DNA of 64,000 bases, taken from positions 930,001 through 994,000 of the forward strand of contig JAECYW010000007.1 in NCBI GenBank assembly GCA_023014335.1, given 5' to 3'. Both the position numbers and the translations under genes were made by a program. The notes under the pieces are model-generated. The model was not told where the DNA came from. It searched no databases and saw only the letters and a program-made list of their open reading frames with translations. The DNA comes from Galerina marginata. Taxonomy: Eukaryota; Basidiomycota; Agaricomycetes; Agaricales; Galerinaceae. This document shows, in pieces, positions 50,228-61,117 of the stretch (its first letter is position 1; each line of letters opens with the position of its first letter).

Positions 50228-53200
50228 ATGAGCACCTCTCGTCTCGTGCCCTATGTTGACATCGTCATACCGTTCAGTCACAAGCATCGAAGACAACCTT
50301 CACAAGAAAGTACTTCATCAAATTCATCAAATATTGTCGCGGAACTCCCAAATCCTGATCTATCCCCGCGTAAAAAAAGGAGGTTCAACCATGACACAAA
50401 TCACTCTGAGGATAGAATTGCCTCTAGTGTGCGTTCCCTTAGTGATATTAATGACCAGCCATTGAATTATTTTTTGGCCCTCATAGCTTGCACAAGTAAA
50501 TCTCGAAAGGCAACTGTCGCCAACTGCTTCAGAATTTACATTCAATGTAAGTTCTATAATATCCTAGAATCTCTATATAGCTCATTCCTACTCAGCTGGA
50601 TTCAGATACAATCGACATTGATTCTGCATCCCAGTCCTCTGGGAACAATCTCACAGGCCTAGGCATAGATACGACATTGCATCGCCCACCCAGCCTGGGT
50701 GATTCCTCAAATACAAGAAAGGCATTGAAAGGGAAAACAGTGGACTTTGGTGAGACTTTGGTCAACATTCATTTTCTCCTCATTTAATATAAATTTACTG
50801 TTCAGGCATGACCTACTATACAATTGAAAACGAGATCATGGAAGACAAAGATCTCACAATCGATGGGGAAACTCCTGGTGATGATGACGAATCTGACAAC
50901 TTTGATGTGCCAGTTAGAGTTCTCTCAGACTTCACAGTCTACAAAGCCAGCACAATGCAATTGGTTCCCATCGCTGAACTGCTGCACATGAACTTTTCCA
51001 CTGAAAAATACGGTGCTTCCGGCTTAGTTAAATCATGGATTGACCCTGATGAGGATGACACTGATGAGGACACTCAAGATGGCAGCACCTCTGATGAAGA
51101 TTGTGACCGTGTATGCCTGTCCACCATTGTGGAGTTCTCTATCCACAATTTACTAGAAGATGAGGAATGCCTTGATGGGTGACTACCTTGTTCCATTCTG
51201 TGTCTATGAATTGTTAAACAACTACATGTTTGATAGGAAAATCTACATCCGTACTGAGTTTGGCTGGTATATCCTTCGACAACCATCAGATTTCTATGCC
51301 TCATATTTTGTGGAATTCTGGATTCAGCAACGACTAGTGCACCTCTTGGTCAATGCCTGCATAGGAGATGCCCGAACAACATATCAAGACTTTGTGGAGA
51401 ACCTGCAACATCTTGACCAATCTGACAACACTGTGGCAACAGCCACCGTGATTCTTGGCCGTGAGCTTAATGAAGATGATTTAAAAGCTGAGCCTTCGGT
51501 AATTAGAGTTTTAAGTTTTAACAGGATTCCAACTTACTGACAACATACCTAGATGGCTTATTTGCTTTCAGCATTGCCTGATATCTGTGCTAACAATAAA
51601 ATCAAAATATCACGGGTACCGGCTATCCGCGAATTACTGGGATCAACACACGACTATTTTGATGATGGCTTTTCTGCCCAGGCTCACCCTAAACCAAGGA
51701 AAGCAATTCTGTGCTCAACAAAAAAATGCCAGAACAAGGAAAAGGAGGTACTCAAACATCGCAATCAAACCTTCTCAACACCTGTTGTCAATTGGATAGC
51801 AAGAAATCTCTTTGAAGTACCACTTGAGGTTGCAAAATCATCACTTGATACTGACACTGATAACACCACCCACATTGTACTTCCTCATTACAAAGGCCAT
51901 TATTCAAACCCATCTAAAATCACATGGATGGGTAAACAAAAACCTGCAGGGATATATGAGAGTGTGGATGTAGATGGTATTACTTATGATGTGAGTATTA
52001 GAACTTTTTAAAAGTCTGTATCTCATACTACTTTTCCAGATTGGGGATATTATCATGGTTGAGCCAAATGACATCAAAGATGGCTCAGTCAATAGTCTCA
52101 AAGCATCACACACTGTTAATAAATATGGCAATAGATGTTGGTATGTCCCCTGTTTAGTATTCTTGGAGTATTTGCCTATATCTGTGCAAGGTTCTGCCAA
52201 ATTCAATTCTTCTATGAAAAATCCGTGAAGGGCAGGACAATCAAGATGTTCCATGGCCTCTGGTTTGTTCATGGCAGCAAGACCTTGCTTCAAGAGACAT
52301 CCCATTCAAAGGCTTTATACCTTCTGCAATCCTGTGATGATAATCCTATTACATCAATCATCAAAAAATGCAATGTTAAAATTATGCGACCAGGTGATGA
52401 GGAGATTGAGGATGATGGAAGTCCTGATTCTAATGACTTTCACTGTGGGTGAGTGTAACAGTCTTGATTTCACTTCCTGAGACTGAATTTCTTTCCTTTA
52501 TCTTAGTCTTATGTATGATGAAGAAGAGACTGCCTTTTTAGACATTCCAACCAATGCTCTCAAATCTGATCCGAAGAACAAATCCCAGTCATGCTATGCT
52601 TGTGACTTCAAAGTTGATCAAGACCGACTCTCTGAAGTCAATCATTCAGGACCTGACACAATCACTGTGCATGGAATTGACTACCACACCTTTGATTTTG
52701 TCTATATTCACCCATCTAATGACACCATGGTCCTTGATATTGTTCAAATCACCAAAATCCACAAACTCCAGGTCTATGTTACATTTTTGGGTCGCTATGA
52801 TGATTTTGTCCAATATCAGGAGAGTCAAGATAATGGTTCTGATATAATGCACGATGAGGTATGCATCCAAATCTTTCTATTTAACTTTTTTAACTTTTCT
52901 TTACCAGAGGCGCCTTTTCCTTACAGAAAGAACTGATGTCATCCCAGCCCACAAAATTGATGGTTTATGTCATGTTCAACTTCTCACAAATGAAACCAAG
53001 ATCAAAGAGTGGATTCAGGAAGATGATCACTACTATCTTAACCAAGAAGGCAGCAAGATGGATCTGCATTCAATAGACAAGAGGGATTTTTCCTACTGCA
53101 AGAATTGCTACATGGAGGACAAGAAAGTCAAGTCCAGGCATAAGAGCTTTTTACAGACCAATAGCAAACTTGTTGGCATGGAGTTATTCAGTGGCAAGAT

Positions 53201-55407
53201 TTTCACTTCCTTTTTCAAAACAATAGGCTGAGAGACCCTTAGGTTGTGGTGGGTTAGGAATTGGCATGGAGATGTCAGGATTTGTGGACATTAGATATGC
53301 AGTAGAATTTTCACCATCGGCTGCCAAAACATACATGTAAGTAATGGATTTACTTGTACTGACTTTTATACTTATGCTTCTGAGCAGGAAAAATCATCCC
53401 CACACAACAATGTATTGCCAGGATTCAAGCTCCCTGCTTAAGACTGCAAGAGCAGACATGATCACTGATGGAACAAAGGAACCATTATTATCAAATATTG
53501 ATCACAAAACAACTTGCCCACCTTTACCAGAAAAAAGGGACCAAATTGATTTTATCTTTGGAGGTATGCTAATCTATGTGATAATGTTTGGATGATATAT
53601 GAAATGTTGTCCAGGTCCTCCATGTCAGTCTTTTTCTCGTGCAAACCACTCCAAGGTCAGTGTACAATGATGTCTGGAATTGCTTGATGCTAAATAACAA
53701 CCACTCTTTATCAGAGGAGAGATGACATCCGGTATTTACAGTGGCTATTTGGAGACTTTGCATTATTCTAATGACATCCTTCTCAGGTCTACCCTTGCAT
53801 GCAACATGCTTAGCTATGTTGAGCATTATGAACCCAACTATTTCCTCTTGGAAAATGTTGCTGGCTTCCTAGACCACAAATTCTACACTGCCCATGAAAC
53901 TACAGATGGAAAGAAAATTGAAAGTGAAATCCACTGTGGAATGGTCAAGTTTGTTTTGCGGACACTCATTGCCCTTGGGTAAGATTGTTGAAATGCCATG
54001 GAATTTGTTTGTATATTCTAATCCCACTTTGCAGATATCAAGTCAGCTACAAACTACTCCAGGCAGGACAGTATGGTGCCCCTCAGAGTAGAAGAAGAGT
54101 TATTTTCTGGGGTGCAAAACGAGGGATATCATTGCCTGAGTTTCCTGTACCTGTGTATGCATTTCCACTGCCAGCATACTTTGTCAAGCTACCAACTGGA
54201 GGCAAACTTCCACCACCAACACGAAGTAAGAACCCCAGCGACTATCATAATTTTGCCCCACTCAGGGCAAGAACTGTGTATGATGCTATCAGTGACCTGG
54301 TATGTGCCTTGTTACTACTACTAGTAGTATTACTAGGGATCAAAATACTCACATGACGTTGTTTCCCAGCCGCCATTTGACTGGTACATGGTTATATTTC
54401 TGGGGTGTAATGAACTGACAATTAACATGTTTTGCCATTAGGGAAAATCCACATTACATCATTTCAAAGACCAACCGAGACCGCAAGGAGGCTAGGAAGC
54501 GGCAGGATGAGTTTTGTATCCCCCGCTTCAATGCTGTGGCCAAGGAGGGCGATGGAAAGTTTGAGAGCTTGCCAGGATACCCTAAAGGCGTGCTATATTC
54601 AATTGCACCCCATAATCAGTACCAGAGGTGGCTGCGGCAGGATATGGAGGAGGGTGACCAAGTCACTGGGCAATACACAACTAGGTTTTCAAGCAAAATT
54701 GTAGAGGCGTGAGTACCTTCATTTCCTTGTTCTCCAAGCTGGCATTTATCAGGTCACCATGATATAGGACAGTCAATGTCCCATTGGAACCGCTAGCGGA
54801 CCATCGATGTAAGTTTATGCATCTGGTCTCAAGCAATTCAGTGATTGTTTGTTTTTCATAGCCCTGCCTGCAATTTTGCTCCCAAACCATGCACAGCCCC
54901 ATGCAAGGAAGAAGAATCGAAGTAAGTGGATTGCCAGCAATGGGTATCTGGTGTCTGACAATGTTTAACTGCAGCATTCTATGGCCGGATGGATGGGAAT
55001 GGGTATTTCAAGTGCGCTGTAACAACCCTTTCTCCAACCTTGAAGAATCAATGGCCTGTTCATCCCTCTGTATGTTTTTACCTATTTCTGTGAAGACATC
55101 TGAACTCAAGCCCTGGCTTTGTAACAGCAAAAGCGGATCATCACTGTCAGGGAGGCAGCTAGATCACAAGGTTTCCCAGACAATTATGTCTTCGAATCCG
55201 TGAACAACTCACCAAGTTTAATTGTCCAGGACGTGAGTGTAATTTATGTGGATGGGATAAGACATTGATTTGTTTGACCCCCAGCAATTGAGGCAAATAG
55301 GGAATGCTGTTGCTGTTCCATTTGCACTTGCACTAGGAAAGGAGCTTGGGAAGGCTATGATTCTTGAATGGGAGAAGAAAGAACGGGAAGGAAGCATCCC
55401 ATTGTGA
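50228..55407 (+). CDS. DNA (cytosine-5) methyltransferase, DNMT1 type (RFTS-BAH-BAH-MTase)
   Basis: Maintenance-type CpG methyltransferase. ATG at 50228 (MSTSRLVPYVDIVIPFSHKH); exons 50228-50428, 50487-50546 and 50596-50749 join in frame. RFTS domain: VPVRVLSDFTVYKASTMQLV, EFSIHNLLEDEECLDGKIYI, RTEFGWYILRQPSDFYASYF. BAH1: YDIGDIIMVEPNDI, TIKMFHGLWFVHGSKTLLQE. BAH2: HTFDFVYIHPSNDTMVLDIV, then LTERTDVIPAHKIDGLCHVQ. Catalytic domain: motif I VGMELFSGCGGLGIGMEMSG (completed across a GC-AG intron), IV FIFGGPPCQSFSRANHS with the catalytic Cys, VI YFLLENVAGFL, VIII GQYGAPQSRRRVIFWGA, IX ITVREAARSQGFPDNY, X LRQIGNAVAVPFALALG. No CXXC zinc finger was seen. All motifs are intact and the stop is TGA at 55405-55407, so the enzyme looks functional. 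Much of the gene is CpG-poor, unlike its neighbours. Confidence 0.95.
51781..54180 (+). other. CpG-depleted tract inside the methyltransferase gene
   Basis: Counting by eye gives about 12 CpG dinucleotides in these 2,400 bp (5 per kb), against 23 in 360 bp of DIS3 (39661-40020, about 64 per kb). TpG and CpA are frequent. GpC remains common, so low GC alone does not explain it. Depletion starts in the RFTS exons (about 51120) and eases after about 54420. Exons and introns are both affected. Confidence 0.85.
53194..53242 (+). other. GC-AG intron in the methyltransferase gene
   Basis: 49 bp intron with donor GCAAG and acceptor TTAG. Its removal makes motif I read ELFSGCGGLGIGM, the canonical FSGCGGL. 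Without it the frame runs into a stop. Confidence 0.85.
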
Positions 55408-56180
55408 TTGTTTATTTTTATCTTGGAAGAACATAGAACAAGGGGAGCGAGTGTATTAAATTGTTGTAGAGGCATGTAAATTCTGGTCTTGGATGCAACC
55501 TGTTGTACAGACGAGAATCAGTCAACTTCTACTGTCCTTGCCAAATGAGAGGTTGTGTTGGACTGATGCAATTGGCACAAGTATATTCTTCTAAATATAT
55601 GTGAAGAAATCCCATATGCTGCTGTGAAACGGGTAGTCCTGAGACTGACCTATGTTGAAACATGCATGCGCCGGCTGGCTAGTTAGAAGAAGAACAAGTC
55701 AATTGTTTGCTGCATTTGCTACGTTGCCGGTTCGGGTCCGTCTACGCCTCTTGTACATGTACAGTACTAGATTTCGTGGACAGAATTCAACATGGAAGGA
55801 ATGGATTGGGTAGGTACAGAATCTGGGAGTGGCTAGGCAAGGAATTGTGAAAGACAGGTCAACACTTTCTTGCCTGAAAACAACTGGCAGCAGTCGATAC
55901 TGGTGGGTGAAAAAATGTCTTTCCACCTTACGCTATACCCTATGAGCAATTCTCTGTCATTTCGATGCGAACTAACGCGTCACATTCACGAAATGGTGTT
56001 ACAGATAGGTTCAGAGACACATGCTATTTTAGGAGGTAGACGCTTCACCGCTAGCTTCACCACTCAGACTGTTTGCTTGAAAACGAACCACAGGAATAAC
56101 TGTAAATTTATAGGCTCTACTTGAGAGTAGTAAGTCGGTGGAGGTTATGATGAAGAGAATGTAGAACCCACCAATTTGAT
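55408..56180. other. Intergenic region
   Basis: 773 bp between the methyltransferase and the Ppo-like remnant (convergent). An open frame of about 84 codons at 55870-56124 has no family resemblance. An ACGCGT occurs at 55976-55981. Nothing else recognised. Confidence 0.45.
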
Positions 56181-57927
56181 TCATAAGGACGCATTAGGGC
56201 GGAAGCTCCAAGGTTGGCCTGGGTCTTCGGGCAACTTCTTGTTAGACTTCATGAAAGTCGGAGTGCTCATTGGGAACCACATGTAGATGCTGCTGTCGGG
56301 GTAGAAGGCAGGCAGAAGACGGGTCAGAATCTTGTGGACTGTGATGTATGTCAGCGTAGTTACTTATACCACTCAGGCTATGTACGATAACGACTTACTG
56401 TGCCCACCGAATGCCCTGTTGTCGGGGTCTCGTTCAACATCATTCAACCCCCATGCAGTTGCATTCTCAGCTATCTAAACCCCGCATTAGAATTTAGTGC
56501 TATTCAGGAGCTGAAGTGGTTTTTTTTGTTTGCAAGCGTACGGTCCTTGATGAGCTCATGCAGCACCACTTTCTTTCTACCACGTTCATAGTCGGCTGGG
56601 CCCATCTAGTGAAAAGAGAAGCAAGTTAGCCGTTGGATTGTGGGCTACGATGCGAATGGGAAGTTACGTGAGTCCAGTCTTTGCTTCCAGTGGCCTTACT
56701 TAGGGCATCCTCGATCCATTTGATATCCAGCTTACTGAAAGGTCGTTTGGATACCGCGCAAAAAAGCTTCGCGAAAGGTATCGTATTACCTAAGGGTAGC
56801 GTGCCAACGATAGAGCACGTTGAATCTAAATGCAGTTGGTCAACTATTTCGACTGAAACATCGTGCGCACCGAATCACGACGCACTCGACAGAGACAAGA
56901 TTCTCTTCGCCACGGCTGACTTTCTTGTCGTCGACAACAATTTCCTAGAAGACGAAAAAATGAGATCAGAGCAATAATTACGAGCAGATGAGGCAAGTGA
57001 CGTACCCCGAGAACTTGAGCGTTTCCTGGCCAACCTCCGCCATTGGCAACCATATCTTGAAAGTGGAATGTTTTAGGTAAAGACGGCACAAGTCTGGCTC
57101 TGCTTACCCATGATTCCACCGACGTAGTCGGTAATAACAATGTTGACAAAATGCTGGCAGCTAAGAGTAACGATTCATCAGTTCACGAACGGCACCAAGA
57201 CGAAATGGAGTTGATATTGACTTGACGAGGCGGGCAGTATCGAAAACCTCCTTGTCCTGTTTGGGACGAGCTGCAGCATCTGTTGGGGGCGGGTTGCTCC
57301 ACGTTCCTCGCTCGTTTTTCTCGAGCAGCGCCTTTGCGATATACTGAACAAAGTGTCGTGTTGACTCAGTTATTGACTTGAAGGGAAGGAAGAAAAAAAC
57401 TTACATTGTGGTTCCTGTTGAACAAGACTAAGAGGGCGGCGGCGACGGGCGGAAGGAACAACACGCGGGCATCAACAAAGGCGTCAGGGTGCAGCACGCC
57501 ACGTCCCTGGGCTGCGCCGCGAACTTGGCCCTCTTTCAGCCTCATGGTCAGCATGGGAGACAAAGTGAAATAAGATAATGTCTTGTTGTTTACAGTCGAA
57601 TGTTCGCTGTTGAAGACAGAGTGATTTACGAGGGTTCCGAACGCGAACGTAAGAGAGCTTAATCCGCCTGAATGCTTGACAAGCTAGCATAGGATTATAA
57701 TAAGTGAAAAAAACCGTGGAAGTGATGTGAATAACGTACTGAATCAGTGTCCTCGGTCTTGGATCGCTCAAGCAACCTAGTGAAGACAGTGGCTGCATCT
57801 GGAAGGTTGTGTTTGGGCCCAGTCTGAACCGCACTGGGGAAATAAGAAATGAAGGACGACGCAGCAGATAAAGCAAAAAATGCCTACCGTTCTCATTGTC
57901 GACGGAGGCGGGGGTGGAAACAGACAT
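56181..57927 (-). pseudogene. Truncated Ppo-like fatty-acid oxygenase (linoleate dioxygenase type)
   Basis: Pieces of a psi-factor-producing oxygenase, a haem-peroxidase-type enzyme that oxygenates linoleate. In order: NLPDAATVFTRLLERSKTED, SGGLSSLTFAFGTLVNHSVF (distal His), LHPDAFVDARVLFLPPVAAA, LLVLFNRNHNYIAKALLEKN, ERGTWSNPPPTDAAARPKQD, NCQHFVNIVITDYVGGIM, DMVANGGGWPGNAQVLG, FNVLYRWHATLS (catalytic Tyr and proximal His), DIKWIEDALSKATGSKDW, then a jump to TAWGLNDVERDPDNRAFGGH and LTRLLPAFYPDSSIYMWFPM. Missing are the N-terminal 150 or so residues and about 200 residues after YRWH. Splice sites remain usable, but the candidate first exon (MSVSTPASVDNEN, ATG 57927) joins the next exon out of frame by one base. 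Either a pseudogene or a divergent short gene. Confidence 0.6.
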
Positions 57928-58237
57928 TTTCCTTTGGACTCCGGGGGGTCGCTGTTTGAGAGCAGCAATTATTTATACTCTCAAAAATCTCAGGCGCATA
58001 CGCCTAAGTCGCCTCAGTTCTGCATCGGAGGTTCCTTACTGATTATCTCCGTGTAACAATTTAGCATTGAAGTAGTATCGAAGGTCATTTCGGTATCGGG
58101 CACTGAAGTTCTTGTATCTGCCAAATTTCAGCCAGATTAATTTAAGTTCCAAAAGAAATGCACGAAATACGATTAGGTGAAGTCGCCTGGGTGGTTCCAT
58201 GTGAGAATCCGATCGATAAAAGAGCTTCGAAGGCATT
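57928..58237. promoter_or_regulatory. Upstream region of the Ppo-like remnant, with TATA box
   Basis: TATAAATAA on the minus strand at 57969-57977, about 42 bp before the ATG at 57927. This suggests the truncated copy still has, or has gained, a promoter. The rest of the 310 bp shows nothing recognisable, and no earlier Ppo exon was found. Confidence 0.4.
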
Positions 58238-58564
58238 TTAAACAAGATATGGATTCTGATTCGAAGTATCAGATATTCCCTCGGGATATAATTGCGATGG
58301 AACGCTGGTCAACCACAAGCAAAGTCGAGCATGATCCTGAAATATTGCTTTGAGCGCGGTCATGGCTCCTGTGTCAATAGCGGCATTTGGCATATGGCCG
58401 ACTTTGTCATGGGCTTTGTACTGAGCTCCGAATGTTCCACTGTTCTCAGGGGAATATGCCAGCAGCTTGACAGCTGTACGAGAATCAATGTTAAGGATAC
58501 CTAGAGGTATTTGTTTAGGGTATTGAAAGATAGTATTGAGAAAATAGTCAAGAGGTAAAATACA
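58238..58564 (-). other. Orphan coding-like fragment without start codon
   Basis: 109 codons open after a TAG at 58565-58567 to a TAA at 58238, reading LPLDYFLNTIFQYPKQIPLG, ILNIDSRTAVKLLAYSPENS, GTFGAQYKAHDKVGHMPNAA. Composition is protein-like, but the first ATG lies far inside (GHMPN) and no acceptor clearly joins it to an upstream exon. I do not recognise the family. It may be a gene remnant, a terminal exon, or chance. Confidence 0.3.
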
Positions 58565-58628
58565 CTATATGCTGGGTAAATTTTGAGTAGATGCATGTGT
58601 AGACGTGAAACACACCTCGATTGTTGTT

Positions 58629-59229
58629 CTACTTCTTGTCTTGGGCGAGAATACCTTCTACACGGGCCACCTTTCCATTGTTTCCTTCACCGAATGGGAT
58701 ATCGCGGTCGATGCGAGTGCCGATGCGTATGTCAGTCGCTATTCGCTGCGCGCCTTTGGCGTGAACTGCAGCATGGCAGTCGTGGATTGCCTGGGATACT
58801 TGGGACCATGGACCTTCTAAAACTTTGGATGAGAAAGAAAGGTACGTGATGGCAGGAGTGAGACCGACCGATGTTAGTGCCGTAGCCGCTGAGAACAAGC
58901 GAGCGGTTGGTTCGGAGGCGAGAAGAACAAGTCAAAGGCTCACTGCATCTGTTAGACAGGGTCAATGGAGAGCGACAGCCAGAAGACGTTACGTATGTAC
59001 CTTGTACTTCAGGCCGGTCTGGGCGAGGATGCGCTGACATTCTGCAACTTCCTCGGCGACCTGTTGGTGTGTCGGTGACAGAAAGTGACAAAATGGGAGA
59101 AGCAGTAGCTACGGAAGTCGAGCCTGTGCCTATTGGAATGAGACAGAAATCTGGGGAGCAGGGAGTGAGAAAAGAAAGGAGCCAGTGCGGGTGGATGGGC
59201 ATACCGGCCACAGCATAGAGGTCCGACAT
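58629..59229 (-). CDS. Thiamine-binding-like protein (MTH1187/YkoF, yeast Ecm15 family)
   Basis: Small ferredoxin-fold protein; bacterial and yeast members bind thiamine-like ligands or have no assigned enzyme role. ATG at 59229. Five short exons join in frame: MSDLYAVADFCLIPIGTGST, SVAEEVAECQRILAQTGLKY, KMHGYGTNIEGPWSQVSQA, IHDCHAAVHAKGAQRIATDI, RIGTRIDRDIPFGEGNNGKV, ending VEGILAQDKK (stop 58629-58631). The GTGSTS, YGTN.EGPW and CHAAVHA blocks are those of the family. Length of about 110 residues is typical. Its ATG lies 25 bp from the ATG of the divergent EH-domain gene. Confidence 0.87.
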
Positions 59230-59254
59230 TGTGGACGAAAAGAGAACAGCTCTG

Positions 59255-60845
59255 ATGCCTTCCACCACCTTGCAGACTCGCATCAGTGCATTCGAGTCGC
59301 TCGCCCTCTACAACTCTAGACCACCTCCCTCGCCGTCGCCGTCGCCCCCCAACCTCGGCCGCAAGACGTCCCTCATCGACCTCAAGGACTGGGTCGTCGA
59401 CGATGGTCCGCGCGTGACCAAGACCCCCACCCAGCAGGCCTTCAAAGGGCCCCTCATCAGCTTCGAGTCGTCTCCCCCCAAGCCCAAACCGAAGCCGAAG
59501 CCCACCAATCTCTCAGCGGCATCGTTCAAGCCTCCCCCTAAGCTGCCACCGCGCAAACCGTCGCATACGTCGCTCAAATCAGTGGCGTCATCGTCTGCCG
59601 ACTCCCTGACCGTCGAGCATGCACACCGATATCCACCAATGGCTCTTGATCTCTCGCCGCGGAACCACGCCCCGTCGTCGTCAATATCGTCGTTCCACTC
59701 CGTCTCGCTCTCCTCTGACACAGATCCGAGTACCCCTGGATCGGTAGCCAATTTTATCGCCACCTTTCCTATGGACGAAGAGCATCATGCCACCGGACGA
59801 GACACAGACTCTATTAGTCTTACAGAGTCCTACGAGGATGTCTCTACCTCGTCGCTCGCCAGCCCAGCTACAGAGCGCCTCATCACACTAGACTGGGAAA
59901 AAGCCATGGCGAAGCGCAAGCAGGTGCCTCCTAAGCTTCCCCAGCGGCCAAGCTCGGCCAGATCTCCCATCCTCAAGCCAACCCCGCCGCCATCTTCGTA
60001 TGTATCTCGGGCCGCCTCAGCCTCAGGCTCCACGCCAGCATCGCCCATCGTCCGACCCACGATCTCCGCAGCCTCCTCTTCCAGCACCCTTGCCCAGATG
60101 GCCAATAACGGCAACATTCCAACCCCTTATGTACCCCGCCGCGCCGCTCCTCCACCACCGCCCTCTCGCTCTTCTGATCGCTCCTCCATCCGGAGCAATA
60201 CGAGTTACTCCTCGAGCTCCCACTCCCACCAATCTCAGGTTGCCCACCGGTCATCGTTACTCAGTCTCAAAACGAAACGACCGACACCTGTCCCTCTCGC
60301 GGCCAGAAAACGGTATGAGGTTGTATTCAATGCCAATGTCCTACAGCGCCGTAGGGCCGAAAAACAGAGGCAGGAGGAGAAGCCCATGTTGTTGAGCCCT
60401 GTCGAGGCCAGAGGGAGGCGCGCAGCAGGATGGCGTGGTCTGTCGGTGGATTTGATCACAGGTGATGATGCCCATCCACAAGCTCCTATGAATGGTGATC
60501 AAGCGGATGAGACAGTTGGGAGCGACGAAAAGCTGGAGGGCTCCATCGTTAAACTAATATGGAAACGCTCAGGCTTGGAGAGTGCACAACTCGCAGACAT
60601 CTGGTATGTATTCTACAATTTACATGCCTTCCGTTGTTCTGATTGTATTCATATCAAGGAATGAATGCGATGTAACAGGTAAAGGTGCCCTTGGTTTCGA
60701 TGCATTCGTCAAGGGTATGTGGCGTATAGATGAGGAACTGAGACGCGCGCAGACGCAGGCCATTAAGTTCGCAACGTCTTACCGTTCAAACAATCTTCGC
60801 ACCGCACCTAAAATTCCACAAAGGTCACGCGATATCCTGTGTTGA
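59255..60845 (+). CDS. EH-domain protein (Irs4/Tax4-like)
   Basis: Probable regulator of phosphoinositide or autophagy signalling, as in yeast Irs4/Tax4. ATG at 59255 (MPSTTLQTRISAFESLALYN); upstream extension uses only a GTG. A long disordered region rich in Pro/Ser follows (PPPSPSPSPPNLGRKTSLID, PPKPKPKPKPTN, RRAAPPPPPSRSSDRSSIRS), with many SH3- and 14-3-3-like motifs. The C-terminal EH domain is split by one intron near 60603-60660: LEGSIVKLIWKRSGLESAQL, ADIWNECDVTGKGALGFDAF, VKGMWRIDEELRRAQTQ. A degenerate EF-hand (DVTGKGALGFDAF) and the W of the EH core are visible. Stop TGA at 60843-60845. About 510 residues. Confidence 0.85.
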
Positions 60846-61117
60846 ACCTGAAGCCTGAAGTTGCCCACCAAGACCCTCCTCCTATCTTTTGCTATATGTA
60901 GAATAGATCCAAACGCTAATCACACATCCGCATTACACAAATTTATATCATTCGATGCTTGTACTTAATCAAAGATGCTATGAAGGTGATGTACATGGAA
61001 GTGGAAACTCATGGATGTATGAGATTGACATGCATGTATATACATGATAATGCAACAATCGTAACAAGGAAAGAGAGCGCGGTATCTTCAAAGTGCAAAT
61101 GTTTGTGAGTAGCGTTG

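Noticed and set aside
56760..56900. Apparent stops and frameshift around YRWH in the Ppo-like gene
   Set aside because: Two short GT-AG introns explain them (one before FNVLYRWH, one after HATL); only the first-exon join and the missing segments remain as defects.
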